The notes under the pieces: generated by a model
What the model was told of the DNA's origin: nothing
The model's database searches: none
Seen by the model: the letters and a program-made list of their open reading frames with translations, nothing else
Shown here: positions 1-8,438 of the stretch, piece after piece
Numbering within the stretch: the stretch's first letter is position 1
Layout: each line of letters starts with the position of its first letter
Made by a program: the position numbers and the translations under genes
DNA from: UBA1413 sp964552955
GTDB taxonomy: Bacteria; Bacteroidota; Bacteroidia; Bacteroidales; Prolixibacteraceae
DNA: 60,941 nt
Assembly: GCA_964552955.1 (NCBI GenBank)
Contig: CAZKIU010000021.1
Location: 1 to 60,941 of the forward strand
Direction: 5' to 3'

Positions 1-480
1 GCCTTCCGCTTTTCGGCTGTCGACTATCTCCTGAAACCTGTCAAGGTCGACGAACTCATCGAGTCGGTGGCCAAGTTCAGGCAATCGGCCGACTTTCCCG
101 GGTCAGGCAAAGAGGTGGAAACCCTGCTTCGCAATTTATCCTCCCCTCCACAAAGCCTTGACAATCTGGTAATCAGCAGCAACAACGGACTGACGGTCAT
201 CCGGCTGGCTGAGGTCATCCTCTGCCAGGGTGAAGGCTACTGCACCCATTTTTACCTCTCGGGGAAACGCAAAATCACCAGCTCGAAAAATCTGAAATAC
301 TTCGAAGAACTGCTCCTGAACCACCAGATCATCAGGGTACACCACTCCTGGCTGGTCAACCTGCATCAGGTCAGCGGAGTGAGCCGCCAGGGCGAAATCC
401 TTTGCACCGACGACCTCAAATGCCCGCTGGGCAGTACCTATAAACCCCAGTTCCTTTCCCTGATCGGCAAATACCGGTAG
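1..480 (+). CDS. LytTR-family response regulator, 3' part only
   Basis: The open frame runs in from the left edge with no start. The first residues (VDYLLKPVKVDEL) are the end of a CheY-like receiver domain, including the conserved K-P that closes its active site. The rest is a LytTR DNA-binding domain: a strand-rich segment with the family pattern of a VIRLAEVILCQGEGYCTHF-type stretch, then FEELLLNHQIIRVHHSWLVNLHQV. Proteins of this kind receive phosphate from a membrane LytS/YehU-type histidine kinase and bind promoter DNA. The partner kinase would lie upstream, outside the window. An in-frame ATG-like start at 67 is internal, because receiver sequence continues upstream of it. Family assignment is secure; target genes are unknown. 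Confidence 0.9.
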   Translation, partial: AFRFSAVDYLLKPVKVDELIESVAKFRQSADFPGSGKEVETLLRNLSSPPQSLDNLVISSNNGLTVIRLAEVILCQGEGYCTHFYLSGKRKITSSKNLKYFEELLLNHQIIRVHHSWLVNLHQVSGVSRQGEILCTDDLKCPLGSTYKPQFLSLIGKYR

Positions 481-709
481 CCTGGCATATCTGGGGCGGC
501 CCACACCTGTTGGCCCGTAACCCCTTCCTGTTGGCCGGAATGGCCTATCTGTTGTTTTATGATAGAGAGATGAATTCTTTCTATTAATATTGAGTTGTGA
601 TAAGCCCACTCACAAACAGTTGTCAACACCATACAGAGAATTCACTCTAAGACGGGGACCCCCGGATATGACATGGAAGTTGGGACTTAGAACACAGTTC
701 AGCGGGATT

Positions 710-737
710 CCGGAACGATGGTTCCGGTTTCTTTTTA
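710..737 (+). terminator. Rho-independent terminator candidate
   Basis: Seven-base-pair stem CCGGAAC/GTTCCGG (710-716 and 721-727) with a GATG loop, followed by TTTCTTTTT. The shape is that of an intrinsic terminator on the plus strand. It may end a read-through transcript or an unidentified small RNA. Confidence 0.6.
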
Positions 738-830
738 TAGGCCCTTCCGGAGGGAGGCCCCCTGACCTTCTGACCGGCTCAACCTTCCAATTCTGCAAAA
801 ATTACACTCATTTCCAGAAGATTATGACAT

Positions 831-863
831 TTTGACCGGAAATCAGGCCTGGTTTCATTTTTG
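831..863 (+). promoter_or_regulatory. Probable clpB promoter, Bacteroidota type
   Basis: TTTG at 831-834, a 21-nt spacer, then CATTTTTG at 856-863. This matches the Bacteroidota -33/-7 pattern (TTTG, 19-21 nt, TAnnTTTG) with one mismatch. Transcription would begin near 869, just before AGGAGG at 873-878. That also rules out a clpB start codon at 861. Confidence 0.5.
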
Positions 864-899
864 TTCCATCAAAGGAGGTTTAAAAAGCAGAATCTTATG

Positions 900-3488
900 A
901 TGAATTTTAACAATTTTACCATAAAATCGCAGGAGGCCATCCAGCAGGCCGTACAGATCGCGCAATCGGCCAACCAGCAGGCCGTGGAAACGGGGCATCT
1001 GCTGAAGGGGTTGTTCACAGAAGCAGATAATGTGGTACAGTACCTGCTGAAGAAGTGCGGGATCAACACGCCGGTATTACAGCAGGTGCTCGACCGGCTG
1101 ATCGAGGGATATCCGCGGGTAACGGGGGGTGAGGCCTACCTATCCAATACGGCCAGCCGGGTGCTTCAGAAAGCAGTGGGACTGGCGCAGGAGATGGGGG
1201 ATCAGTTTGTATCTGTGGAACATATGCTTCTCGCGTTGCTGGAGGCCGGTGACCAGGTGAGCCAGATGCTCCGGGACAGCGGTGCTTCCAGCGGTGAGCT
1301 GAAGAAAGCGGTAGCGGAACTCCGCAAGGGGTCCAAAGTAGATTCGCAGACCGCCGAGGAGCGGTTCGACTCGCTCAACCGCTATGCCATCAACCTGAAT
1401 GAAAAGGCACGCTTGGGCAAACTTGACCCGGTCATCGGCCGTGATGAAGAGATCCGCCGGATCCTCCAGATTCTCTCGCGCCGCACCAAGAACAACCCCA
1501 TTCTCATCGGGGAACCGGGAACCGGCAAGACGGCTATCGCCGAAGGGCTGGCCCATCGTATTGTCAGGGGCGACGTCCCCGGAAACCTCCAGTCCAAACA
1601 GGTTTTCTCGCTTGACATGGGGGCCCTGGTGGCCGGCGCCAAATACAAGGGGGAGTTTGAAGAGCGGCTCAAGGCAGTCATCAATGAGGTGGTCCGCTCC
1701 AACGAGGAGGTCATCCTTTTCATAGATGAGATCCACACGCTGGTGGGGGCCGGCAAGAGTGAAGGGGCCATGGATGCGGCCAACATCCTGAAGCCAGCCC
1801 TGGCCCGGGGCGAACTCAGGGCGATCGGTGCCACCACCCTGGGCGAATACCAGAAATATTTCGAGAAAGACAAGGCCCTGGAACGCCGGTTCCAGGTGGT
1901 TCATGTCGGTGAACCCGGCACGCAGGAGGCCATCTCCATCCTGCGCGGTCTCAAGGAACGGTATGAGAACCACCATAAGGTGAGGATCAAAGATGAGGCG
2001 ATCATTGCCTCAGTGGAACTGTCACAACGCTACATCTCTGACCGGTTTCTTCCCGACAAGGCCATTGACCTGATGGATGAGGCTGCCGCCAGGCTGAGGC
2101 TGGAAATGGATTCGGTGCCCGAGGAACTCGACGAAACAGAACGCCGGATCACCCAGCTGGAGATAGAGCGGGAAGCCATCAAACGGGAAAAGGATGAGAA
2201 AAAGGTGGCGCAGCTGAGTGAAGAGATCGCCAACCTGAAAGAGGAGCAGAGCAGATACCGGGCCCGCTGGCAGGCCGAAAAGAGCTTACTCGAAGCCATT
2301 CAGAAGGCCAAGTCAAGCGTTGAGGAGATGCGTTTTGAGGCCGATCAGGCAGAGCGGCAGGGGGATTATGGCCGTGTGGCAGAGCTCCGTTATGGCAGGA
2401 TCCGTGAACAGGAGGCGGAAGCCGACCGGTTAAAGCGAGAACTGGCCGACCTCCACAAAGGGGGGGGCATGATTAAAGAAGAGGTCGACGCCGAAGATAT
2501 CGCGGGGGTGGTCTCCCGCTGGACGGGAATCCCCGTGGCCCGGATGCTGCAGAGCGAAAGGGAGAAACTCCTTCACATGGAGGAGGAACTCCATAAACGG
2601 GTGGTCGGGCAGCATGAGGCCATCACTGCAGTTTCTGATGCCGTACGCCGCAGCCGTGCCGGCCTTCAGGATGAAAAACGCCCTATCGGCTCCTTTATCT
2701 TCCTGGGATCCACCGGCGTGGGCAAGACCGAACTCGCCAAAGCCCTGGCCGAATACCTCTTCGATGATGAGAATATGATCACCCGTATCGATATGTCGGA
2801 ATACCAGGAGAAATTCTCGGTCACCCGCCTGATCGGCAGTCCCCCCGGCTATGTCGGGTATGACGAAGGGGGCCAGCTCACCGAAGCCGTCAGGCACAAA
2901 CCTTACTCGGTGGTTCTCTTCGATGAAATCGAGAAAGCACACCCCGACGTCTTCAACGTCCTGCTCCAGGTCCTCGACGACGGCCGGCTGACCGACAACA
3001 AGGGAAGGGTGGTCAATTTCAAAAACACCATCATCATCATGACCTCCAACCTGGGATCGCAGTTGATCCAGGAGAATTTCTCCCGCATGACCGCCGCCAA
3101 CAGCGGCCAGGTCATCGAGGAGACCCGTGAAGCACTGCTGGAACTGCTGCGGCGGACCATCAGGCCGGAATTCCTCAACCGGATCGACGACACCATCATC
3201 TTTTCCCCGCTCACCAGGGAGGATATCCGCCAGATTGTCAGGCTCCAGCTGGCCCAGATCGCCCGCAGGGTCACCCGTCAGGATTTCAACCTGACCATCA
3301 CAGAGGCTGCGATGGATTGGCTCGCACAGGTAGGCTATGACCCCCACTTCGGGGCCCGCCCTGTCAAAAGGCTGCTGCAGAAATATATCCTGAATGAACT
3401 CTCCCGGCAGATCCTCGCCGGCACCATCCACCAGGATCAACCGGTGATCATTGATGTCAGCGACGATGAACTGATCTTCCGGAACTGA
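900..3488 (+). CDS. clpB: ATP-dependent disaggregating chaperone ClpB
   Basis: A protein of about 862 residues, the usual ClpB length. It has an N-terminal Clp repeat domain (residues 1-145), a first AAA+ domain with Walker A GEPGTGKT near residue 204, a long charged coiled-coil middle domain (about 400-530), and a second AAA+ domain with GSTGVGKT near 603 and the IGSPPGYVGY pore region. ClpB threads aggregated proteins through its hexameric pore and works with DnaK/DnaJ/GrpE in the cytoplasm after heat stress. The start is placed at the second of two adjacent ATGs (897 and 900), because related Bacteroidota proteins begin MNFNNFTIKS. The frame extends open to 861, but that lies upstream of the inferred transcription start. 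There is no ClpP-docking loop of the IGF type that I can see, as expected for ClpB rather than ClpA/ClpC. Confidence 0.96.
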   Translation: MNFNNFTIKSQEAIQQAVQIAQSANQQAVETGHLLKGLFTEADNVVQYLLKKCGINTPVLQQVLDRLIEGYPRVTGGEAYLSNTASRVLQKAVGLAQEMGDQFVSVEHMLLALLEAGDQVSQMLRDSGASSGELKKAVAELRKGSKVDSQTAEERFDSLNRYAINLNEKARLGKLDPVIGRDEEIRRILQILSRRTKNNPILIGEPGTGKTAIAEGLAHRIVRGDVPGNLQSKQVFSLDMGALVAGAKYKGEFEERLKAVINEVVRSNEEVILFIDEIHTLVGAGKSEGAMDAANILKPALARGELRAIGATTLGEYQKYFEKDKALERRFQVVHVGEPGTQEAISILRGLKERYENHHKVRIKDEAIIASVELSQRYISDRFLPDKAIDLMDEAAARLRLEMDSVPEELDETERRITQLEIEREAIKREKDEKKVAQLSEEIANLKEEQSRYRARWQAEKSLLEAIQKAKSSVEEMRFEADQAERQGDYGRVAELRYGRIREQEAEADRLKRELADLHKGGGMIKEEVDAEDIAGVVSRWTGIPVARMLQSEREKLLHMEEELHKRVVGQHEAITAVSDAVRRSRAGLQDEKRPIGSFIFLGSTGVGKTELAKALAEYLFDDENMITRIDMSEYQEKFSVTRLIGSPPGYVGYDEGGQLTEAVRHKPYSVVLFDEIEKAHPDVFNVLLQVLDDGRLTDNKGRVVNFKNTIIIMTSNLGSQLIQENFSRMTAANSGQVIEETREALLELLRRTIRPEFLNRIDDTIIFSPLTREDIRQIVRLQLAQIARRVTRQDFNLTITEAAMDWLAQVGYDPHFGARPVKRLLQKYILNELSRQILAGTIHQDQPVIIDVSDDELIFRN

Positions 3489-3514
3489 TCCGCTGTCCCT
3501 ATAAAAACTGAATG

Positions 3515-3570
3515 CTTCCGCTGGCGGAATAATGATATTTTTCATTACTTTACACCAGCGGAAGTTCTAT
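3515..3570. terminator. Stem-loop after clpB
   Basis: Ten-base inverted repeat CTTCCGCTGG (3515-3524) and CCAGCGGAAG (3555-3564), with a smaller AATGA/TCATT pair inside the loop, followed by TTCTATTTTT. It lies 26 bases after the clpB stop and probably ends that transcript. The loop is long for an intrinsic terminator. Confidence 0.55.
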
Positions 3571-3575
3571 TTTTG
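3568..3575 (+). promoter_or_regulatory. -7 promoter element upstream of gcvT
   Basis: TATTTTTG matches the Bacteroidota -7 consensus TAnnTTTG exactly. No clear TTTG lies 19-21 bases upstream. It would give a leader of about 110 bases before gcvT. Confidence 0.35.
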
Positions 3576-3689
3576 GCGTCATTAAGCAGACCTGATTCTG
3601 AAGCCGCCGGTTTTTTAACCGGGTGTCCTTGCAGTTGAATCAAGCGACGCGTGAACAGTGAGATTGATTGGAAATTAAACAAACGAACC

Positions 3690-4772
3690 ATGATAAAGAC
3701 AGTTTTCAACGCTCTCCACAAAGCTGCGGGAGGTAAAATGGTTGATTTCGCAGGTTTTGAAATGCCTGTTGAATTCAGCGGTATTAAAGATGAACATATG
3801 ACCGTCCGCCAGGGCGTGGGTGTTTTTGATGTCTCCCATATGGGAGAGATTTGGGTGAAAGGCCCTGCAGCCCTGGACCTTCTGAGGAAGGCAGGGTCCA
3901 ACGATCCTTCGGGTTTGGTTCCCGGTCAGGCGCAATACACCTGTTTTCCCAACGGCAAGGGGGGCATCGTGGATGATTATCTCACCTATTGTTACTCTCC
4001 GGAAAAGTACCTGCTGGTGGTCAATGCGTCCAATATCGAAAAGGACTGGGCCTGGCTCAACAGCCTGAACAGCATGGGGGCTGAACTGGAAAATGCCTCC
4101 GGCCGGATCAGCCAGCTGGCCGTGCAGGGCCCCAAAGCCATCGACACGCTGCAGAAGATCACCCCCGTCCACCTTGCAGAGATGAAATACTACACTTTCG
4201 TCACCGGCGAGCTGGCCGGGGTCAGCGATGTGATCATCTCGGCCACCGGGTATACCGGTGCCGGAGGCTTTGAACTCTATTTCCACAATAAAGACGCCGA
4301 ACAAATCTGGAATGCCGTTTTTGAAGCCGGCGCCGAATTCGGCATCAAGCCGATCGGACTGGGAGCCCGCGACACCCTCCGCCTGGAAATGGGTTTCTGC
4401 CTCTATGGCAACGACATCGACGATACCACCTCTCCCATGGAAGCCGGACTGGGATGGATCACCAAATTCGGGGGCGACCGCAAGTTTGTGGACCGTGAAT
4501 TCCTGGCGATGCAACAAAAAGAAGGGGTGACGCGCCGCCTCCGGGGGTTCGTCATGCTCGACCGCGCCATCCCCCGCCATGGCTATACGCTCTTCAATGC
4601 CGAAGGATCACCCATCGGCACCGTTACCTCCGGAACCATGTCTCCCGTATTGAACAAGGGCATCGGCATGGGCTATGTCTCCAAGGAATACGCCGCCTTT
4701 GGAACGACCATCTATGTGGGCATCCGCGACAAAAAAATAGCCGCAGAAGTGGTTAAAACCCCCTTCATCTAG
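3690..4772 (+). CDS. gcvT: Glycine cleavage system T protein (aminomethyltransferase)
   Basis: A 360-residue protein, standard for GcvT. It takes the aminomethyl group carried on the lipoyl arm of GcvH and, with tetrahydrofolate, makes 5,10-methylene-THF and ammonia. Visible family features are the N-terminal HKAAGGKMVDFAGFEMPVEF region, the SHMGEI segment, GYTGAGGFELYF in the folate-binding part, and GLGARDTLRLEMG with YGNDID. The start at 3690 (MIKTVFNALH) fits the family better than the in-frame extension to 3651. The gene lies 36 bases before serC in the same direction, joining glycine cleavage to serine synthesis in one transcript that ends at 5891-5948. gcvH and gcvP are not in the window. 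Confidence 0.95.
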   Translation: MIKTVFNALHKAAGGKMVDFAGFEMPVEFSGIKDEHMTVRQGVGVFDVSHMGEIWVKGPAALDLLRKAGSNDPSGLVPGQAQYTCFPNGKGGIVDDYLTYCYSPEKYLLVVNASNIEKDWAWLNSLNSMGAELENASGRISQLAVQGPKAIDTLQKITPVHLAEMKYYTFVTGELAGVSDVIISATGYTGAGGFELYFHNKDAEQIWNAVFEAGAEFGIKPIGLGARDTLRLEMGFCLYGNDIDDTTSPMEAGLGWITKFGGDRKFVDREFLAMQQKEGVTRRLRGFVMLDRAIPRHGYTLFNAEGSPIGTVTSGTMSPVLNKGIGMGYVSKEYAAFGTTIYVGIRDKKIAAEVVKTPFI

Positions 4773-4808
4773 AACTATCAGGAAATCAATAATTAAAAAT
4801 CACGTACC

Positions 4809-5882
4809 ATGAAAAAACACAATTTCTACGCAGGACCTTCGATCCTGCCTGAATACACCAAACAGAAGACAGCGGAAGCCATCATCAACTTTGCCGGCAC
4901 GGAACTGTCGGTGATGGAAGTCTCCCACCGCAGCAAGGAGTTCGTTGCCGTGATGGAGGAAGCCCGGCAACTGGTCAGGGAACTCCTTGAGGTTCCGGAG
5001 GGGTATACGGTTCTTTTCCTCCAGGGAGGGGCCAGCCTTCAATTCCTGATGGCGCCCATGAACCTGCTCAAAACCAAAGCCGCCTATCTCAACACCGGCG
5101 TGTGGGCCTCCAAAGCCCTTAAGGAAGCCAAAACCTATGTGGGTGAAGTGGTCGAAGTCGCCTCTTCCAAAGACAAGAACTTCAACTACATCCCCAAGAA
5201 CTTTGTGGTTCCTGCCGATGTCGACTTTTTGCACTATACTTCCAACAACACCATTTATGGAACCGAAATTCTGGTGGATCCTGTGGTGCCGGTGCCTCTG
5301 GTCTGCGACATGTCGTCTGACATTCTCAGCCGGCCGGTCGATGTGAGCAAGTACGACCTGATCTATGCCGGAGCCCAGAAGAACCTGGGGCCCTCAGGGG
5401 CTACAGTGGTGATTGTGAAGAATGCTGCCCTGGGTAAGGTGGAAAGGCCTATTCCCACGATGCTGAATTACCAGACCCATATCGATAACGACTCCATGTT
5501 CAACACCCCGGCCACAGTACCGGTCTTCGGCTGCCTGCAGACCCTGCGCTGGCTGAAAGAACTGGGAGGTATTCCCGTCATTGAAAAGATGAACAAGGAG
5601 AAGGCCGAGCTGCTTTATGCCGAAATCGACCGCAACAAGCTGTTCCAGTCGACGGTTCCTGATCCGGCCGACCGCTCACGCATGAATGTCACCTTCGTGA
5701 TGAGTCCCGAGTATGCAGATCTGGAAACGCCCTTCGGGGCCTTTGCCAAAGCCAAAGGATTGCTGGGGCTTGCCGGCCACCGCTCCGTGGGCGGCTTCCG
5801 CGCTTCCCTCTATAATGCCCTCCCCCTGGAAAGCGTCCAGGCCCTGGTCGATGCCATGAAGGCCTTCGAAAAGGAAAACTGA
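4809..5882 (+). CDS. serC: Phosphoserine aminotransferase
   Basis: A 357-residue class V aminotransferase. It converts 3-phosphohydroxypyruvate and glutamate to O-phosphoserine and 2-oxoglutarate, the second step of serine synthesis, and may also serve pyridoxal phosphate synthesis. The N-terminal NFYAGPSILP, the LFLQGGASLQF segment, the PLVCDMSSDILSRP segment and the PLP-binding lysine in YAGAQKNLGPSG (about K191) are all present, as is the C-terminal GHRSVGGFRASLYNA region that binds the phosphate of the substrate. It follows gcvT closely and is followed by a strong terminator. serA comes next under separate or read-through transcription. Confidence 0.96.
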   Translation: MKKHNFYAGPSILPEYTKQKTAEAIINFAGTELSVMEVSHRSKEFVAVMEEARQLVRELLEVPEGYTVLFLQGGASLQFLMAPMNLLKTKAAYLNTGVWASKALKEAKTYVGEVVEVASSKDKNFNYIPKNFVVPADVDFLHYTSNNTIYGTEILVDPVVPVPLVCDMSSDILSRPVDVSKYDLIYAGAQKNLGPSGATVVIVKNAALGKVERPIPTMLNYQTHIDNDSMFNTPATVPVFGCLQTLRWLKELGGIPVIEKMNKEKAELLYAEIDRNKLFQSTVPDPADRSRMNVTFVMSPEYADLETPFGAFAKAKGLLGLAGHRSVGGFRASLYNALPLESVQALVDAMKAFEKEN

Positions 5883-5890
5883 TCATTACG

Positions 5891-5948
5891 ACCATGACCG
5901 ACTGGTCACCCTCCGGTGTGATCCCCTGGCGGTCATGGTTTTTTTTTG
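5891..5948 (+). terminator. Rho-independent terminator after serC
   Basis: Perfect ten-base stem ACCATGACCG (5891-5900) and CGGTCATGGT (5930-5939) followed by an unbroken run of eight T. The loop of about 29 bases can fold further (GGTCACC/GGTGTGATCC). It probably ends the gcvT-serC transcript. Confidence 0.8.
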
Positions 5949-5974
5949 CTTTTTCAACACCATAAAACCAAGAC

Positions 5975-6892
5975 ATGAAGAAAGTACTGATCGCTACTGA
6001 AAAGCCCTTCGACCCCGGTGCGTCTGAAAAAATCAATAAAATACTGACCAAAGCGGGGTATAGAGTCTTTACCCTGGAAAACTATACCGACAAGAATGAG
6101 CTGCTGACAGCGGTGAGTGGGGTCGATGCCATGATCATCCGCAGCGACAAGGTCGACCGGGAGGTCCTCGACGCCGCCGAACAGCTCAGGATTGTGGTCA
6201 GGGCAGGTGCCGGTTACGATAATGTGGACTGTGATTATGCCCGTGAGAAAGGGGTCGTGGTGATGAACACCCCCGGACAGAATGCCAACGCGGTGGCCGA
6301 ACTGGCTATCGGCATGGCCATCTTCGGCCTGAGGGAGATGTTCTCCGGGAAATCGGGAGGAGAATTGCGCGGCCGTACCCTGGGGCTTCATGGTTTCGGC
6401 TATGTGGCCCAGAATGTGTTCCGCATCGCCCGCGCCCTGGGCATGAAGGTCATCGTCTACACCCGCTACAGCAAGGAAGCAGCCGCTGCCATCGGTCTTA
6501 AAAATACCCACTCCCTGGAGGAACTCTACCGCAAAAGCGACGTGGTTTCCATTCACGTGCCCGCCAAGGGAGAGCATATCCGTTCGGTCAGTTATGACGT
6601 GCTTAAAGAACTCGATGAACACGCGCTGATCATCAATACCGCCCGCAAGGAGGTCATCAATGAAGAGGATCTGCTCCACATCATGGAGCAAAAACCGGGC
6701 ATCAAATACCTCACCGATGTGGAACCCGACCAGAAAACCCTCTTTGCCGAAAGGTTCAAGGGCCGCTATTTTGCCACACCTAAAAAGATGGGGGCCCAAA
6801 CGGCCGAAGCCAATAACAATGCCGGAATGGCCGCCGCTGAACAGATCATAGGCTTCTTTGAAAACGGAGACACGACCTGCCAGGTAAACTAA
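5975..6892 (+). CDS. serA: Short-form D-3-phosphoglycerate dehydrogenase
   Basis: A 305-residue D-2-hydroxyacid dehydrogenase without the C-terminal ACT regulatory domain of E. coli SerA. It should oxidise 3-phosphoglycerate to 3-phosphohydroxypyruvate with NAD. The substrate-binding part carries IIRSDKVDREVLDAA and RAGAGYDNVD; the Rossmann fold has GLHGFGYVAQ near residues 134-143; the catalytic Arg lies in INTARKEV and the catalytic Glu in DVEPDQ. The position that holds the catalytic His in the usual TPHIG motif is Lys here (TPKKMGAQ, K270). I believe this is shared by Bacteroidota SerA homologues. The context (serC before, DUF1015 after) supports serine synthesis. The lack of an ACT domain suggests no allosteric serine inhibition through that route. 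Confidence 0.9.
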   Translation: MKKVLIATEKPFDPGASEKINKILTKAGYRVFTLENYTDKNELLTAVSGVDAMIIRSDKVDREVLDAAEQLRIVVRAGAGYDNVDCDYAREKGVVVMNTPGQNANAVAELAIGMAIFGLREMFSGKSGGELRGRTLGLHGFGYVAQNVFRIARALGMKVIVYTRYSKEAAAAIGLKNTHSLEELYRKSDVVSIHVPAKGEHIRSVSYDVLKELDEHALIINTARKEVINEEDLLHIMEQKPGIKYLTDVEPDQKTLFAERFKGRYFATPKKMGAQTAEANNNAGMAAAEQIIGFFENGDTTCQVN

Positions 6893-6956
6893 ATGTCAAG
6901 AGATTAGAAGATTAGAAGGTCAGAATTTTAAAATAGTAAAAAGAAACACAAATAAT
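6893..6956. repeat. Short AT-rich simple-repeat spacer
   Basis: The spacer after serA contains AGATTAGAAGATTAGAAGG and TCAGAATTTT. These words recur at 32269-32345 and, in reverse complement, at 53998-54060. It has no coding or promoter signal. Confidence 0.5.
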
Positions 6957-8204
6957 ATGGCGATAGTAAAACCATTTTGTGGTATCAGGCCGCCGGCGGG
7001 GATCGTGGAGGAACTCTCCTGCCTTCCTTATGATGTGATGAACAGTGAAGAAGCCGCCCGGATGGCCGCCGGTAAAGAGAGCTCCCTGCTACGGATCACC
7101 CGTGCCGAAATAGAATGCCCCCCTGGAACCGATATCCATTCGGAAACGGTTTACAACAGGGCGGTGGAGAATTTCGCCGCGTTCCGCAAAAAAGGGTGGC
7201 TTCAGCAGGACCAGGAACCCCGTTACTACATATATGCCCAAACCATGGAAGGGAGGACCCAGTACGGACTGGTGGGGTGTGCCGCCTGCAGCGACTATGA
7301 AAACGGCATCATCAAAAAGCACGAACTCACCCGCCCCGACAAGGAAGAGGACCGTATGGTCCTGACCCGCTACCTCCAGGCCAACATAGAGCCGGTCTTC
7401 TTTTCCTACAAGGCAGTTCCCGAGATCGACGCCATTGTGGAACGTATCGTCAGGGAGCAACCTGCCGAATATGACTTCGTGGCAGAAGATGGTTTTGGCC
7501 ACCACTTCTGGCCGGTCAATAGTTCAGAAGATAACTGCCGCCTGGAAGCGCTGTTTAATGAAAAAGTACCCTTCACCTATGTGGCCGACGGTCACCACCG
7601 GACGGCCGCCGCGGCACGCATAGGGACCGAAAAAAAGAACCAGAATCCCGGCCATACCGGCAACGAAGAGTATAATTTCTTCATGGCCGTCCATTTTCCC
7701 GACAACCAACTGAAGATCATGGATTATAACCGGGTGGTCAGAGACCTCAACGGCCTCTCCGAGGTGGAATTTCTGGCAGCCCTCTCCCGGAGCTTCAACG
7801 TAGAAGCCACCGGCACCCCGGAATTACGCCCCGCGCGGCTCCATGAATTCAGCATGTACCTCGCCGGAAAATGGTACCGCCTGACCGCCCAACCAGGCAC
7901 CTATGACGACAACGATCCGATCGGTGTCCTCGATGTGACCATCCTTTCACAGCAGATCCTGGAACCCATTCTGGGAATCACCGATCTGCGCACCTCTACC
8001 CGCATCGACTTCATCGGCGGCATCCGCGGCCTCGGCGCCCTGAAAAACAGGGTCGACACCGGCGAAATGAAAGTGGCCTTCGCCCTCTATCCCGTCTCCA
8101 TGGAACAGCTCATCCGCATCGCCGACTCGGGAAACATCATGCCACCCAAGACCACCTGGTTCGAACCCAAATTAAGATCCGGACTGGTCATTCACGCTAT
8201 CTGA
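6957..8204 (+). CDS. DUF1015 family protein, serine-locus associated
   Basis: A 415-residue cytoplasmic protein of the DUF1015 family, which is widespread in Bacteroidota and usually sits next to serA/serC. Recognisable features are the N-terminal KPFCGIRPP and PYDVMNSEEA segments, the ELTRPDKEEDR block, and a conserved VADGHHRTAAAAR motif centred on D211-R215. A similar DGHHR motif occurs in ParB/Srx-fold serine kinases of the SerK/SbnI type, so a reaction on serine or phosphoserine is a reasonable guess. No catalytic activity has been shown here. It begins 64 bases after serA on the same strand and ends before a terminator at 8308-8365. No serB (phosphoserine phosphatase) is in the window. 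Confidence 0.85.
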   Translation: MAIVKPFCGIRPPAGIVEELSCLPYDVMNSEEAARMAAGKESSLLRITRAEIECPPGTDIHSETVYNRAVENFAAFRKKGWLQQDQEPRYYIYAQTMEGRTQYGLVGCAACSDYENGIIKKHELTRPDKEEDRMVLTRYLQANIEPVFFSYKAVPEIDAIVERIVREQPAEYDFVAEDGFGHHFWPVNSSEDNCRLEALFNEKVPFTYVADGHHRTAAAARIGTEKKNQNPGHTGNEEYNFFMAVHFPDNQLKIMDYNRVVRDLNGLSEVEFLAALSRSFNVEATGTPELRPARLHEFSMYLAGKWYRLTAQPGTYDDNDPIGVLDVTILSQQILEPILGITDLRTSTRIDFIGGIRGLGALKNRVDTGEMKVAFALYPVSMEQLIRIADSGNIMPPKTTWFEPKLRSGLVIHAI

Positions 8205-8307
8205 AAGGGAAACCAATCTTTTCCCTTAACCCTGCCGGGCGGCCTGCTTGAAAGGTGAAGTAAAACAGTTCCCGCCCCTGCACCCTGGCCGTAACCACAA
8301 CCATAAC

Positions 8308-8365
8308 AGGCCCCTGGTTTACCCCGGATAACACTTCAGGGGGACCAGGGGCCTTACCTTTTTGT
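8308..8365 (+). terminator. Terminator hairpin after the DUF1015 gene
   Basis: Eleven-base stem AGGCCCCTGGT (8308-8318) and ACCAGGGGCCT (8344-8354) with a further CCCC/GGGG pairing inside, followed by TACCTTTTT. It closes the serA-DUF1015 unit. The region from 8205 to 8307 shows nothing else. Confidence 0.7.
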
Positions 8366-8438
8366 GAAGTTTTTCCAGAAATCCATTTTTCTCCATACAC
8401 GGGCATGAATAATTGTTACTTTTACAATCAGACCTTAA

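Larger units (their letters stand above)
481..896. other. Intergenic region between the LytTR gene and clpB
   Basis: About 415 bases without a convincing gene. The short open frames here have no family resemblance and no consistent codon pattern. The region holds a hairpin with a T-run at 710-737 that cannot simply end the LytTR gene, because it lies 230 bases past the stop, and a probable clpB promoter at 831-863. The stretch from about 590 to 737 could encode a small RNA ending at that terminator, but nothing identifies it. Confidence 0.5.

Noticed and set aside
590..835. 81-residue open frame upstream of clpB
   Set aside because: It runs through a terminator hairpin and the clpB promoter and shows no protein-like pattern.
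861..899. Upstream clpB start at 861
   Set aside because: It lies inside the -7 box and upstream of the expected transcript start. The ATG at 900 matches family N-termini.
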